The position numbers and the translations under genes are program-made. A model generated the notes under the pieces. That model ran no database searches. It worked only from the letters and a program-made list of their open reading frames with translations, and was not told the origin of the DNA. A stretch of 12,972 bases of DNA from JBBRYW01 sp038237235 (GTDB lineage: Bacteria; Actinomycetota; Thermoleophilia; Gaiellales; Gaiellaceae), in the NCBI GenBank assembly GCA_038237235.1, contig JBBRYW010000095.1, positions 1 through 12,972 on the forward strand. Reading direction: 5' to 3'. Within the stretch, counting starts at the first letter, position 1. Each line of letters starts with the position of its first letter. Positions 1 through 6,500 of the stretch are shown here, piece after piece.

Positions 1-207
1 TATAAACGGAAGTTCCACCTCGAGAACGGCTATCCGACGTACGCGTTCGGGGTTGTCGACGTGGACCTTGGAGGAGAGAGCAACGACTCGGAGCTACGGA
101 TCGACGTGCCGTTCCCGGAGGGTGGGCCGAGCTGGGGCGACCCACCCGAGGTAAAGCTCCATACGAAGCAAGCGGAGCGATACCGGGAGGCGGTCGCGCG
201 CCGCTGA
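1..207 (+). CDS. C-terminal end of an unrecognised protein (5' truncated by window edge)
   Basis: Frame 1 is open from the first base to a TGA at 205-207, giving 68 residues without a start, so the gene begins outside the window. The peptide begins YKRKFHLENGYPTYAFGVVD and continues with a mixed acidic and hydrophobic segment (VDVDLGGESNDSELRIDVPF). It ends in a charged helix-like tail (KQAERYREAVARR). The alternation suggests a beta-rich globular domain closed by a short helix. I see no signal peptide, membrane segment or known motif, and I do not recognise the family. It is the only plus-strand gene before 1246. Codon use (third-position G/C) looks like real coding sequence. Confidence 0.6.
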   Translation, partial: YKRKFHLENGYPTYAFGVVDVDLGGESNDSELRIDVPFPEGGPSWGDPPEVKLHTKQAERYREAVARR

Positions 208-243
208 CATGTCGCGCTAGCCCACCACGCCCGAGCGAGCGAG

Positions 244-366
244 TCAACTTCCGCTCACGATCGGGGCCGCAGCCACGACGCCGGCCAAGACGTCGCGGAA
301 GCTGCGGTATCGCTCGCCGTAGAGTCGCTCAAGCGCCGATGTGCGAAGGCGAAGGCGTGCGAAGAG
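244..366 (-). pseudogene. Short fragment resembling the N-terminal part of a sigma-70-like factor
   Basis: Reading the minus strand from 366 to a TGA at 244-246 gives about 40 residues with no ATG start. The middle reads TSALERLYGERYRSFRDVLA, which resembles the opening helix of ECF sigma factor region 2 (typically xFexLYrehyxxvrxva). It then ends after APIVSGS. The sigma-specific motifs that should follow (a DAxQExF-type core and region 4) are absent, and the frame is closed by a stop just upstream. If real, this is a relic. The match covers one helix and could equally be the tail of an unrelated helical protein. It lies downstream of, and on the same strand as, the membrane protein at 494-910. 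Confidence 0.25.
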
Positions 367-493
367 TCACGCTTGCTGGCGGCTCCGACGCGTTGCCGAC
401 CCACTCCAAGTGTTACGACCGGGATTGGGAGACCATCGAGTACGGCCTAGAACCCTTCCCGCTGTGTTTCGCCAATCGAAGCGCCAAGCCCTC

Positions 494-910
494 CTAGCTG
501 TTGTCGAAGGCGAGGGCAGATCCGAACCACAGAAGCGGCCAGGTCAGAGCCCCACACACGGCCACTAGGCGCAGAAGTTGCGGCCGCCGGCGGAGAGAGG
601 CTGCCGTGGCGGCAAGCAGTAGCGAAACCACCAACGCGACCAGGTAGTAGAGATGACTCCCACTGGAGTCGTGCGTCTGCCAACGGGTTCTTCCATCGCT
701 GGTGTAGTCGTCTTCGCCAAAGGCGTAGAAGCTGAGCGACAGCGCGCTTGCAACCGCCGCGAGCGCGAGCAGTGGGACGCCGTAGCGTCTGAGCAGGCTT
801 CGGGGCATTAGCGCGCCCGCAATCGACAGCAGCACGCCCACTGCAACCAGGGCGAAAGCGCCGACGTTGCCGAGGGCGACGTGGGCGAGCACGGCTGCGA
901 GAGCAAGCAT
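494..910 (-). CDS. Small multi-pass membrane protein, family unknown
   Basis: A 138-residue protein dominated by hydrophobic stretches. The segments are about 3-34 (long enough for one kinked helix or two short ones), 44-64, 87-106 and 112-135. Arg clusters at 37-42 and 106-114 separate them, and the only sizeable hydrophilic loop is about 65-86 (FGEDDYTSDGRTRWQTHDSS). By the positive-inside rule the acidic loop probably faces outside. The frame is open further upstream to 1111, but that extension is Arg/Ser-rich without hydrophobic character and overlaps a better reading in another frame. I therefore chose the ATG at 910, although its ribosome site is weak. I do not recognise the family and infer no function beyond integral membrane location. 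Confidence 0.6.
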   Translation of the reverse strand: MLALAAVLAHVALGNVGAFALVAVGVLLSIAGALMPRSLLRRYGVPLLALAAVASALSLSFYAFGEDDYTSDGRTRWQTHDSSGSHLYYLVALVVSLLLAATAASLRRRPQLLRLVAVCGALTWPLLWFGSALAFDNS

Positions 911-923
911 CTGTTTCGTCAGC

Positions 924-1151
924 CTACGAGCCCACAATCGCGGCCCTGCCCGGGTGGCGGCCGGCAGAAAGCTGGGCTCGAGTTGCCCTCCCTCGCGCGA
1001 GCGGCAGCCGGACCGAGGGTAGTTCTCCGCTCGTGGCGTCCACCTTCTTCGGCGGCTTTGGCTCAGCAATAGTCTGGACGCGCTCGAAGAACGCGTCGAC
1101 GTCGGTGACACTCGTGTACGGAGTCTTGAGAGTCCTTGCCACGTATCTCAC
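924..1151 (-). pseudogene. Fragment resembling the N-terminus of DUF5343 proteins
   Basis: A GTG at 1149-1151 opens a 75-residue frame. Its first 39 residues look coding: TLKTPYTSVTDVDAFFERVQ is followed by TIAEPKPPKKVDA. This resembles the opening of DUF5343 proteins as I remember them (a Pro-Tyr-x-T start, an amphipathic helix with FFERVQ-like pattern, then P-P-K-V-x-x-x-W). After KKVDAT the frame turns into Arg/Ala-rich low-information sequence, and the expected W-L-x-S-x-G-F continuation is not visible in any of the three minus frames. It is therefore best read as a truncated start joined to unrelated sequence. The second half overlaps the upstream region of the membrane-protein gene. Family assignment is from memory of the motif and uncertain. 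Confidence 0.35.
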
Positions 1152-1167
1152 GATAGTCGGCGTGCCA

Positions 1168-1173
1168 GATAAT
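1168..1173 (+). promoter_or_regulatory. Possible -10 element (GATAAT) upstream of the oxidoreductase operon
   Basis: GATAAT is one mismatch from TATAAT and lies 72 bases before the ATG at 1246, in the gap upstream of the three-gene operon. No convincing -35 hexamer lies 16-18 bases upstream, so this is only a candidate. Confidence 0.2.
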
Positions 1174-1230
1174 CACGATCGCCTCGGCCCTACGCTACCC
1201 GCCCGATCACGTCGCTAGAGTCGCGGCGAT

Positions 1231-1235
1231 GGAGG
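1231..1235 (+). promoter_or_regulatory. Ribosome binding site GGAGG deciding the start at 1246
   Basis: A perfect GGAGG core ends ten bases before the ATG at 1246. It supports this ATG over internal GTG codons, and over the ATG at 1229 whose frame does not match the oxidoreductase. Confidence 0.55.
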
Positions 1236-1245
1236 CGCCCCGGGG

Positions 1246-2667
1246 ATGAACTCCCAACTTTCACGCCAGTCCGGGGCCGGGATTCGCGTCAACGACATCC
1301 ACTCGCAGTTGAATGAGACGGTCGTCGCCGATGTGATCCCGGTCGACTCGCTCGAGGCGATCCGCCAGGCGATTTCGCGTTCGCGGGCCGAGAGTCTGCC
1401 GATCGCCGTGAGTGGCGGGAGGCATGCCATGGGTGGTCAGCAGTTCTGCTCGGGGGGACTTCTGCTCGACACACAGCCGCTTGGGCGCGTGCTCGCATTC
1501 GACCGCGAGCGCGGAACGATCGACGTCGAAGCCGGTATTCAGTGGCCGGCCCTGCTCGCTTTCCTGGATGCAGACCAAGACGGCCGCGCGCCGGCCTGGG
1601 GCATCAGGCAGAAGCAAACCGGAGCGGACCGCCTATCGCTCGGCGGCGCACTCGCCGCCAACGTCCACGGTCGAGGACTGACCTTCAAACCGATTGTCGA
1701 CGACGTTGAGTCGTTCACCCTCGTAGACGGGTTCGGCGATGTCCACGAGTGCAGCCGCGAAGAGAACGCCGAGCTGTTCCGCCTCGCCGTCGGAGGCTAC
1801 GGCCTTGTTGGCGTCGTCTACTCAGTAAGGCTTCGACTCGCGCCGCGTCGGCCGCTCGAGCGCGTCGTCGAGGTCAGGGAGATCGAAGGGGTGATCGAGG
1901 CGTTCGACGACCGGATCGCGAGCGGTTTCCTGTATGGCGACTTCCAGTTCGCGATCGACCCTAACGAACCGTCCTTCCTGCGACGGGGCGTCTTCTCGTG
2001 CTACCGCCCAGTGGATGACGCAACCCCGATCCCGAAGGGTCAGCGGGCGCTCACGACAGACGAGTGGAGGAAGCTGCTCTACCTCGCTCACGTCGACAAG
2101 GCCAAGGCGTGGGAGCTGTACTCGGCGCACTACCTGGCAACTTCGGGGCAGCTCTACCTCTCGGACTCGCACCAGTTCGGCGACTACGTCGATGATTATC
2201 ACCGATGGCTCGACAACATGACGGGCGCTGCCGAGCGAGCGACAGAGATGATCACCGAGGTGTATGTCCCGCGCACTCGGCTCGCTGACTTCATGAGCGA
2301 AGTCGCCGAGGACTGCCGTCGTACGGAAGTCGACGTCGTGTACGGGACGGTCCGCCTGGTCGAACGCGACGACGTCACGTTCCTCCCGTGGGCGCGCGAT
2401 CGATGGGCGTGCGTGATCTTCAACCTGCATACCGTGCACACGCCCGTCGGACTCGAGCACGCAGCAGCGGCATTCCGGCGTCTCATCGACATGGCGATGG
2501 CGCGCAGTGGCAGCTACTTCCTGACTTACCACCGCTGGGCGCGGCCCGATCAGGTCGAGACGTGCTACCCAGAGTTCGGCGAGTTCCTCGCTGCGAAGAG
2601 ACTCTTCGACCCGGACGAGCGCTTCCAGAGCGACTGGTACCACCACTACGCAACTCTCCTCGCGTGA
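1246..2667 (+). CDS. FAD-linked oxidoreductase (PCMH / FAD_binding_4 type)
   Basis: This 473-residue protein has the layout of FAD-dependent oxidases and dehydrogenases of the vanillyl-alcohol-oxidase/PCMH superfamily. Residues 25-105 form the first FAD-binding lobe with SGGRHAMGGQQF at 56-67. His60 occupies the position that carries covalently bound FAD in many relatives, though attachment cannot be proven from sequence. The second lobe has LSLGGALAANVHGRGL at 130-145 and GGYGLVGVV at 183-191, which contact the pyrophosphate and isoalloxazine in family structures. Residues about 205-473 form the substrate domain. The tail RLFDPDERFQSDW resembles the C-terminal FAD-contacting segment. No signal peptide or membrane segment is seen, so it is probably cytoplasmic. 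It is the first gene of a three-gene operon, and its stop overlaps the start of the hydrolase. Family reactions oxidise alcohols, sugars or amines; the substrate here is unknown. Confidence 0.9.
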   Translation: MNSQLSRQSGAGIRVNDIHSQLNETVVADVIPVDSLEAIRQAISRSRAESLPIAVSGGRHAMGGQQFCSGGLLLDTQPLGRVLAFDRERGTIDVEAGIQWPALLAFLDADQDGRAPAWGIRQKQTGADRLSLGGALAANVHGRGLTFKPIVDDVESFTLVDGFGDVHECSREENAELFRLAVGGYGLVGVVYSVRLRLAPRRPLERVVEVREIEGVIEAFDDRIASGFLYGDFQFAIDPNEPSFLRRGVFSCYRPVDDATPIPKGQRALTTDEWRKLLYLAHVDKAKAWELYSAHYLATSGQLYLSDSHQFGDYVDDYHRWLDNMTGAAERATEMITEVYVPRTRLADFMSEVAEDCRRTEVDVVYGTVRLVERDDVTFLPWARDRWACVIFNLHTVHTPVGLEHAAAAFRRLIDMAMARSGSYFLTYHRWARPDQVETCYPEFGEFLAAKRLFDPDERFQSDWYHHYATLLA

Positions 2668-3734
2668 GGTCTGGATTACGCGTCCGCGCGAGGCTTCGCG
2701 CGCTCGTACTCATCGCGGTGGTGCTCGACGTTCCGCTGCTGGCGTGGCTCGTCAAGCGGCTGACGCCTACGCCGGTCGTAGAAACACTCCAGATTGACGG
2801 AGTGCCTGTGGAGGTTCTCCGTCCACCCGGCCGCGAGCCACGTCCGACATGGGTTTTCATCAGCGGTGCCCACCCACTTCGTCGGCGGGAGCCCGTCGTT
2901 GCGCGACTCGCGCAAGGACTCGCCCGAGCGGGATGCATGGTCGCCGTGCCCGACATGCCAGGCCTCGGCGTCGGGACGATCACGTCGCGAACTGTTGAGG
3001 CGACCGAGGCCGTGGTGCGAGCCATATGCGACCGCCCCGACGTGCGCAACGGCCGGGCAGCGCTGATCGGTGCCTCGATGGGCGCCGGACTTGCCCTCCT
3101 CGCTGCGGGAAGTCCTGACCTCGCCGAGCGCGTTTCGGTCGTTGCCGCCGTCGCGCCATTCGCCAACCTCCGAAAGCTCGTCTGCCTCACGACGACAGGC
3201 TGCTACGAGGAGGACAACGCCTTTACACGACACGAGGTGACCGATCTCCATCGCCAGGTTGTGGCGCGTTCGCTTGCTGCGGCGCTCTCACCAGGGCGAG
3301 ATCGAGATCGTCTGATCGCCGAGGTCGCTCGTATCGACGATGAGCAGCTCAATCCACTCGAAGAGCTTCCGCGCCGGATGGTGGGGCTGGCAGACGAGGC
3401 GGCGGCGGTCGTGGCGCTATTGGGGAACCGCGAGCCGGAACGATACGACGAGTTCTATGATCGACTGCCGGCGACGGTGCGTGACTTCGTCGAAGAGCTC
3501 TCTCCTGTGCGCATCCGTGACGGGCTGCGCGCTCATGTCGAGCTTGTTGTTCCGCCGAGCGACGTCTACTTTCCGCTCGCCGAGGCGCTCGCGCTCGCTG
3601 ACTCGCTACCGAACATCCGGCTCACAGTCACCCAGACGCTCGATCACACGCGTCCGAGCGCTTCGCTCACCCAGCTCAAGGGCTTCGCCGCGTTCGGTGG
3701 TTTCGTCGTACGCGGGTTGGCAGCAGCGGGATAG
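2664..3734 (+). CDS. Membrane-anchored alpha/beta hydrolase
   Basis: A 356-residue protein. I chose the GTG at 2664 because it overlaps the previous stop in a GTGA arrangement, a typical translational coupling. The N-terminus RSGLRVRARLRALVLIAVVL is a basic run followed by a hydrophobic helix (about residues 9-26), so the enzyme is probably anchored by an uncleaved N-terminal segment or exported. The alpha/beta hydrolase fold shows VFISGAHPL near residue 70 (oxyanion-hole strand) and the nucleophile elbow GASMGAG at 136-142, with Ser138 as nucleophile. The probable acid is Asp300 (PPSDVYFP) and the catalytic base His328 (LDHTRPS). All three triad positions are present, so the enzyme looks intact. 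The family includes esterases, lipases and peptidases. Co-transcription with an oxidoreductase and a methyltransferase suggests action on the same small molecule, which is inference. Confidence 0.85.
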   Translation: MRSGLRVRARLRALVLIAVVLDVPLLAWLVKRLTPTPVVETLQIDGVPVEVLRPPGREPRPTWVFISGAHPLRRREPVVARLAQGLARAGCMVAVPDMPGLGVGTITSRTVEATEAVVRAICDRPDVRNGRAALIGASMGAGLALLAAGSPDLAERVSVVAAVAPFANLRKLVCLTTTGCYEEDNAFTRHEVTDLHRQVVARSLAAALSPGRDRDRLIAEVARIDDEQLNPLEELPRRMVGLADEAAAVVALLGNREPERYDEFYDRLPATVRDFVEELSPVRIRDGLRAHVELVVPPSDVYFPLAEALALADSLPNIRLTVTQTLDHTRPSASLTQLKGFAAFGGFVVRGLAAAG

Positions 3735-3771
3735 CCCCGCAAACACAGAGGTCCGAGAGGATGGCGTTCGC

Positions 3772-4569
3772 ATGACGGGTGAGAGCAAGACTCCGGTTCC
3801 ACCCGCAATCCCTCCGATTGCGCGAAACGTCTTGTTACCGGAGCGGCTGCGCGACCTGACCTTCGAGGCGCCGGTCATCGCACTTCGACGACACGAACCG
3901 TCGCGAAATCGCCGTTTCGAAGGCCTGTACGGTCGACTCTACAACCGTGTCATTCAGAGTCCGGCGCTGCGAAGGGCGGCGTTTTCGATCTGGGGCTCTG
4001 CCGATCCACTCTACGACCTCGACGTGTTCGTTACGGATGCTGTTCGTGCCGCTCGCACGATGTCACCGCTTCCCGTTCTCGTCGACCTACCGAGCGGCGG
4101 CGGCACGCTCCTCCCGTTCCTCGCGCGTGACGGCTTCCGGGGGACTGTCATCGAGGTCGACCTGGCGGCAGCCATGCTGCAGCGAGCCGTCGCGCTCCAC
4201 TGTTCCATCACCCCTGGCCTGGAGACCGTCTTCCTCCAAAGCGACGCGCTCGATCTCTCCTTGAGGGATGGGGTTGCCGACGTCGTCATCAGCATCAACG
4301 GTCTTCACGTCGTTCCGGATCACGCCCGGTTCTTGGCAGAACTGGCGCGCATCACGAAACCCGGCGGAAGGCTCTGGCTGATCTCGCCCGTGGATGGCCC
4401 GAGCGCTCGAAGCAGAGCGACTCTGGCGGCCGCAAGGTCGCTCCAAATCACGCCGCGTACTCCTCCAACGCTGGCAGAGCTGGGCGATCTGCTCGAGGAG
4501 GCAGGCTTCAGGCAGTTCCACTCGTACGGCGGCGCGAGCATCACCGGCGTTGCGTGCGACAAGGTGTAG
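3772..4569 (+). CDS. Class I SAM-dependent methyltransferase (Methyltransf_11-like)
   Basis: A 265-residue protein starting at the ATG at 3772, preceded by a GAGAGG ribosome site at 3755-3760. The frame is open far upstream, but that part is a shadow of the hydrolase gene. After an N-terminal helical region (1-95), motif I is VLVDLPSGGG at 102-111, an unusual variant in which the common G-x-G-x-G loop begins with Pro-Ser. The acidic end of strand 2 is TVIEVDL at 125-131, where Glu128/Asp130 should bind the SAM ribose. Motif II is SDALDLSL at 157-164, and VADVVISINGLHVVPD at 168-183 leads to the family-typical helix FLAELARITKPGGRLWLISP (187-206). It closes the operon 37 bases after the hydrolase stop. 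The acceptor molecule is unknown; the fold class is clear. Confidence 0.85.
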   Translation: MTGESKTPVPPAIPPIARNVLLPERLRDLTFEAPVIALRRHEPSRNRRFEGLYGRLYNRVIQSPALRRAAFSIWGSADPLYDLDVFVTDAVRAARTMSPLPVLVDLPSGGGTLLPFLARDGFRGTVIEVDLAAAMLQRAVALHCSITPGLETVFLQSDALDLSLRDGVADVVISINGLHVVPDHARFLAELARITKPGGRLWLISPVDGPSARSRATLAAARSLQITPRTPPTLAELGDLLEEAGFRQFHSYGGASITGVACDKV

Positions 4570-4751
4570 CGAAGGGCACTAACTCCCGTGGCGGTGTTCC
4601 CCGGACAGAGCACGGGGATGCTGGCTCTGCTCGGCGCGAGCGCACAGAAGGAACGTCGAAAACACCGGGGCAACCGTAGACTGCGGAGCTCGTGCCCGCC
4701 ATCCGGCTGACACCGGCAGCTTGCCGCAAGGGAGCGGTGGCATGAACGCGG

Positions 4752-4767
4752 CCGTCTGGAAAGACGG
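4752..4767 (+). repeat. Perfect 6-bp hairpin with a GGAA (GNRA-type) loop
   Basis: CCGTCT pairs perfectly with AGACGG around a four-base GGAA loop, which fits the stable GNRA tetraloop class. It sits in the gene-free gap. There is no U-tract after it, so it is not a standard terminator. It may be part of a structured RNA or simply chance. Confidence 0.3.
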
Positions 4768-4874
4768 TGTAGACGCCGCAGCGGCTGGCGACACGTCCGT
4801 CGCTGCCGGGTAGAGCGCCGAGCTTCGGCTCTGCGCCGTTGATGCAGGCGTGGAGCGCCTGTCATGTTTCGTGG

Positions 4875-5003
4875 CTACGCGAGCTTGGAGATGCGCTCGA
4901 GGACTCCGAGTTCCGAGCGGGGGTCGACATGGGCGACGAGCGAGGCGTGGGCATTGAGGACGCACCGCCACGCCTCGAGTTGTGGTTCGCGTATCCGGGG
5001 CAT
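4875..5003 (-). pseudogene. Possible N-terminal fragment of a MarR-family regulator
   Basis: From an ATG at 5001-5003 the minus strand encodes 42 residues, MPRIREPQLEAWRCVLNAHA followed by SLVAHVDPRSELGVLERISK. The pattern L-x-A-W-R-x-x-L-x-A-H-A-x-L-V resembles helix 1 of many actinobacterial MarR regulators, which normally continue with LPLSWYDVLL and a winged helix. None of that follows, and a stop comes after KLA. A GGAGG lies almost directly against the ATG, too close for ideal use. With one helix of similarity this is a tentative relic. Confidence 0.25.
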
Positions 5004-5078
5004 CCCTCCGCAGCCACGACACCGAATTTCAGGGCGCGAGCTCGCAAAGCCAGCCGTGTTTCCACGGATCGCAACTCG

Positions 5079-5139
5079 TGACGGTAGCGGCGGGGCACCT
5101 TGCAAGCAGGAGGTCGCTGGTTGAGCCCGGCACCGCCCA
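5079..5139 (+). pseudogene. Degraded tRNA-Ala(TGC)-like gene
   Basis: The 3' part reads as a tRNA. CTTGCAA (anticodon loop, TGC at its centre) is followed by GCAGG (3' anticodon stem), AGGTC (variable loop), GCTGG-TTGAGC-CCGGC (T-arm), ACCGCCC (3' acceptor) and A as discriminator. The damage is clear. The T-loop has six bases, lacking the conserved C of TTCGAGC. Most of the 5' anticodon stem is missing, and the D-arm is shrunk to about AGCGGCGGGGCAC. The possible 5' acceptor TGACGGT pairs with ACCGCCC at five of seven positions. Read on the opposite strand it gives GLNQRPPACK, very like the GSNxRPxACK peptides produced wherever tRNA-Ala genes are translated antisense, which supports the identity. 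It is unlikely to be functional. Such 3' ends are common attachment sites for integrating elements. Confidence 0.6.
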
Positions 5140-5351
5140 CTCCAGGAAGACCTGCAAAGCGGCGCCTGTCATTGATCCCGCTTGACGCGCGATGACTGGC
5201 GAGACGAGCTCGCCGTCGTCGAAGCACGGCGATGCCTTCAATAGGCGCCGTCGAGTTCCAGTTGCTCAACGCCGCCAGCGCCGGTGAGCCACCGTCATTC
5301 CAGGGTCTCGGCCGAGCCCTTTTGGTCGAAGCTCGGGCGCGCTACAGTTGG

Positions 5352-6500
5352 CTAGCGCCTGTTGGCTTCGAACTCGGCGTAGTACGCGTCCGCGGACTTT
5401 CCGAACGTCGCGCTGAACGCTTCAGGCCAGGCGATGCCGCGACCGATCGCGTCGAAGTAGGTCAGGAGCTTCGCCACGCCTGCTTCGCCTACGAGTCGGT
5501 CTGCTGCGATGGCGAAGATGTCGAAAGCCTTTGCGGTCTCGTACTGGCCTCGAAGCACCGCGAGTGCATTGAGAGACGTCGCCGACGCGGCGGCGGCATC
5601 TGCCCACCGTTTTCGTGCGGCGCTCATGTCCAATAGACCAGCTGATGCAACCGCGAGGTGACCTGCCAGTTCGCCCGTTCCCTCGCTGAGCCAGCGCGGT
5701 CCGGCTTGCGGGATGTCGTCGAGGCCGCTGTTCAGGGCCGAGTCGCCGGCCGCCCCCTGCAGGATCACCATGAACGCCTCCTTGGCGACGATCTTCTTCC
5801 CGTTCGGGTTGGCGAACCAAAGAGGGCCGATATAGATCCTCCGATCGAAATCGGCGTGCGCGACCAGGCCCCGTCCGATCCAGAGCGCGCGCGCCTCGTC
5901 GAGGCTGGTGTTCGGGCGCGTTTGCGCATACGTGGCGACCATCGCCTCCGCGTCCGTGTGCGCCCAGACTCTGACCTGCGGCAGCTCACGACCGAGTGCC
6001 GATCGGAAGTAGCGAGCTGCCAGGTCGAATGCGTCGCGGACCGCCGCTTGCTCTGTCGCCGTCACCTCCGGCCCGAACGCGTAGGTCGCGTCGGCGCCGG
6101 GTGTCGCCGGCGGAGGCGAGGGTGGAGATGGAGTTGGAGGAGGCGGGGGTGCCGGTAGCGGGGGAGGCGGTGGTGGTGTCGGAGGTGGAGATGGAGGCTG
6201 CTGTGGTGCGGGCTGCCGGAGCTGACAGCGAGCTGTCAGCTGCAACCGCTTCAGGATCGCGTTCTGGCTCTTGACGAACGCCTCCCGCGCCTTCCTGCTC
6301 TTGTGCGCGCGAAAGTAGGCTCGGCGATTCGCCGCCATCGTGCGGGTGAACGTCGTCAGCATCTTCGTAGCCTTCGCCTTCTGCGCTGAGGTACAAGTTG
6401 CGGCGTCGGAGGCCGTCACGTTCGAGAGCACGGTCGCGGCAACGGCGATGGCGGTCGCGACCACGGCGACTAAGGTCGCTGACCAGGAAGCACGCCGCAT
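5352..6500 (-). CDS. Secreted protein with Pro-rich linker and a peptidase-MA-like domain lacking the HExxH motif
   Basis: A 382-residue protein starting at the ATG at 6500. The frame runs back to 6584 but only this start gives a clean signal peptide. Residues 1-34 (MRRASWSATLVAVVATAIAV onwards) form a Sec signal, probably cleaved near DAA-TC. Residues 35-95 are a basic helical segment with two Cys (36, 92). Residues 97-133 are a Pro-rich linker. Residues 138-382 resemble gluzincin (peptidase MA-like) domains, with the tail FGKSADAYYAEFEANRR typical of them. In active relatives HExxHVLQ is followed about 25 residues on by WLSEGxAE. Here the second part is kept (WLSEGTGE, 270-277) while the first reads KEAFMVILQ (240-248), so both zinc His are missing although Glu241 remains. 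It is probably secreted or wall-associated and catalytically inactive; the family match is from memory of the motif. Confidence 0.75.
   Translation of the reverse strand: MRRASWSATLVAVVATAIAVAATVLSNVTASDAATCTSAQKAKATKMLTTFTRTMAANRRAYFRAHKSRKAREAFVKSQNAILKRLQLTARCQLRQPAPQQPPSPPPTPPPPPPLPAPPPPPTPSPPSPPPATPGADATYAFGPEVTATEQAAVRDAFDLAARYFRSALGRELPQVRVWAHTDAEAMVATYAQTRPNTSLDEARALWIGRGLVAHADFDRRIYIGPLWFANPNGKKIVAKEAFMVILQGAAGDSALNSGLDDIPQAGPRWLSEGTGELAGHLAVASAGLLDMSAARKRWADAAAASATSLNALAVLRGQYETAKAFDIFAIAADRLVGEAGVAKLLTYFDAIGRGIAWPEAFSATFGKSADAYYAEFEANRR
6102..6212 (-). repeat. Low-complexity CCx/GGx triplet tract encoding the Pro-rich linker
   Basis: The tract encodes residues 97-133 of the secreted protein and is nearly pure purine (GGA/GGT/GGC triplets) on the plus strand. 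Such tracts vary in length by slippage. The reading frame stays intact through it. Confidence 0.6.

Larger units (their letters stand above)
4570..5351. other. Long gap without an intact gene, between the operon and the secreted protein
   Basis: About 780 bases hold only overlapping frames of low information, with no good start and ribosome site combination supporting a complete gene. Within it I can support a tRNA-like relic (5079-5139), a short MarR-like fragment (4875-5003) and a small perfect hairpin (4752-4767). Just after the methyltransferase stop, CCCCG (4599-4603) and CGGGG (4613-4617) could form a short stem. It lacks a T-run, so I do not call a terminator. The plus frame around 4690-4815 (ending in DTSVAAG and a stop) has coding-like composition but no recognisable family. 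Confidence 0.5.

Noticed and set aside
1822..2646. A 274-codon open frame on the minus strand
   Set aside because: It lies wholly inside the FAD oxidoreductase gene on the opposite strand and its sequence is the complement pattern of that gene.
4599..4617. CCCCG-N9-CGGGG stem after the methyltransferase gene as a terminator
   Set aside because: Only five pairs, a large loop and no T-run; competing pairings exist in the same sequence.
4862..5269. A 135-codon minus-strand frame containing GLNQRPPACK
   Set aside because: The recognisable peptide is the antisense translation of a tRNA-Ala-like sequence, a known source of false proteins.
6102..6212. Repeated GGA/GGT triplets as a tandem repeat or CRISPR-like array
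   Set aside because: They encode the Pro-rich linker of the secreted protein, with no regular repeat-spacer unit.
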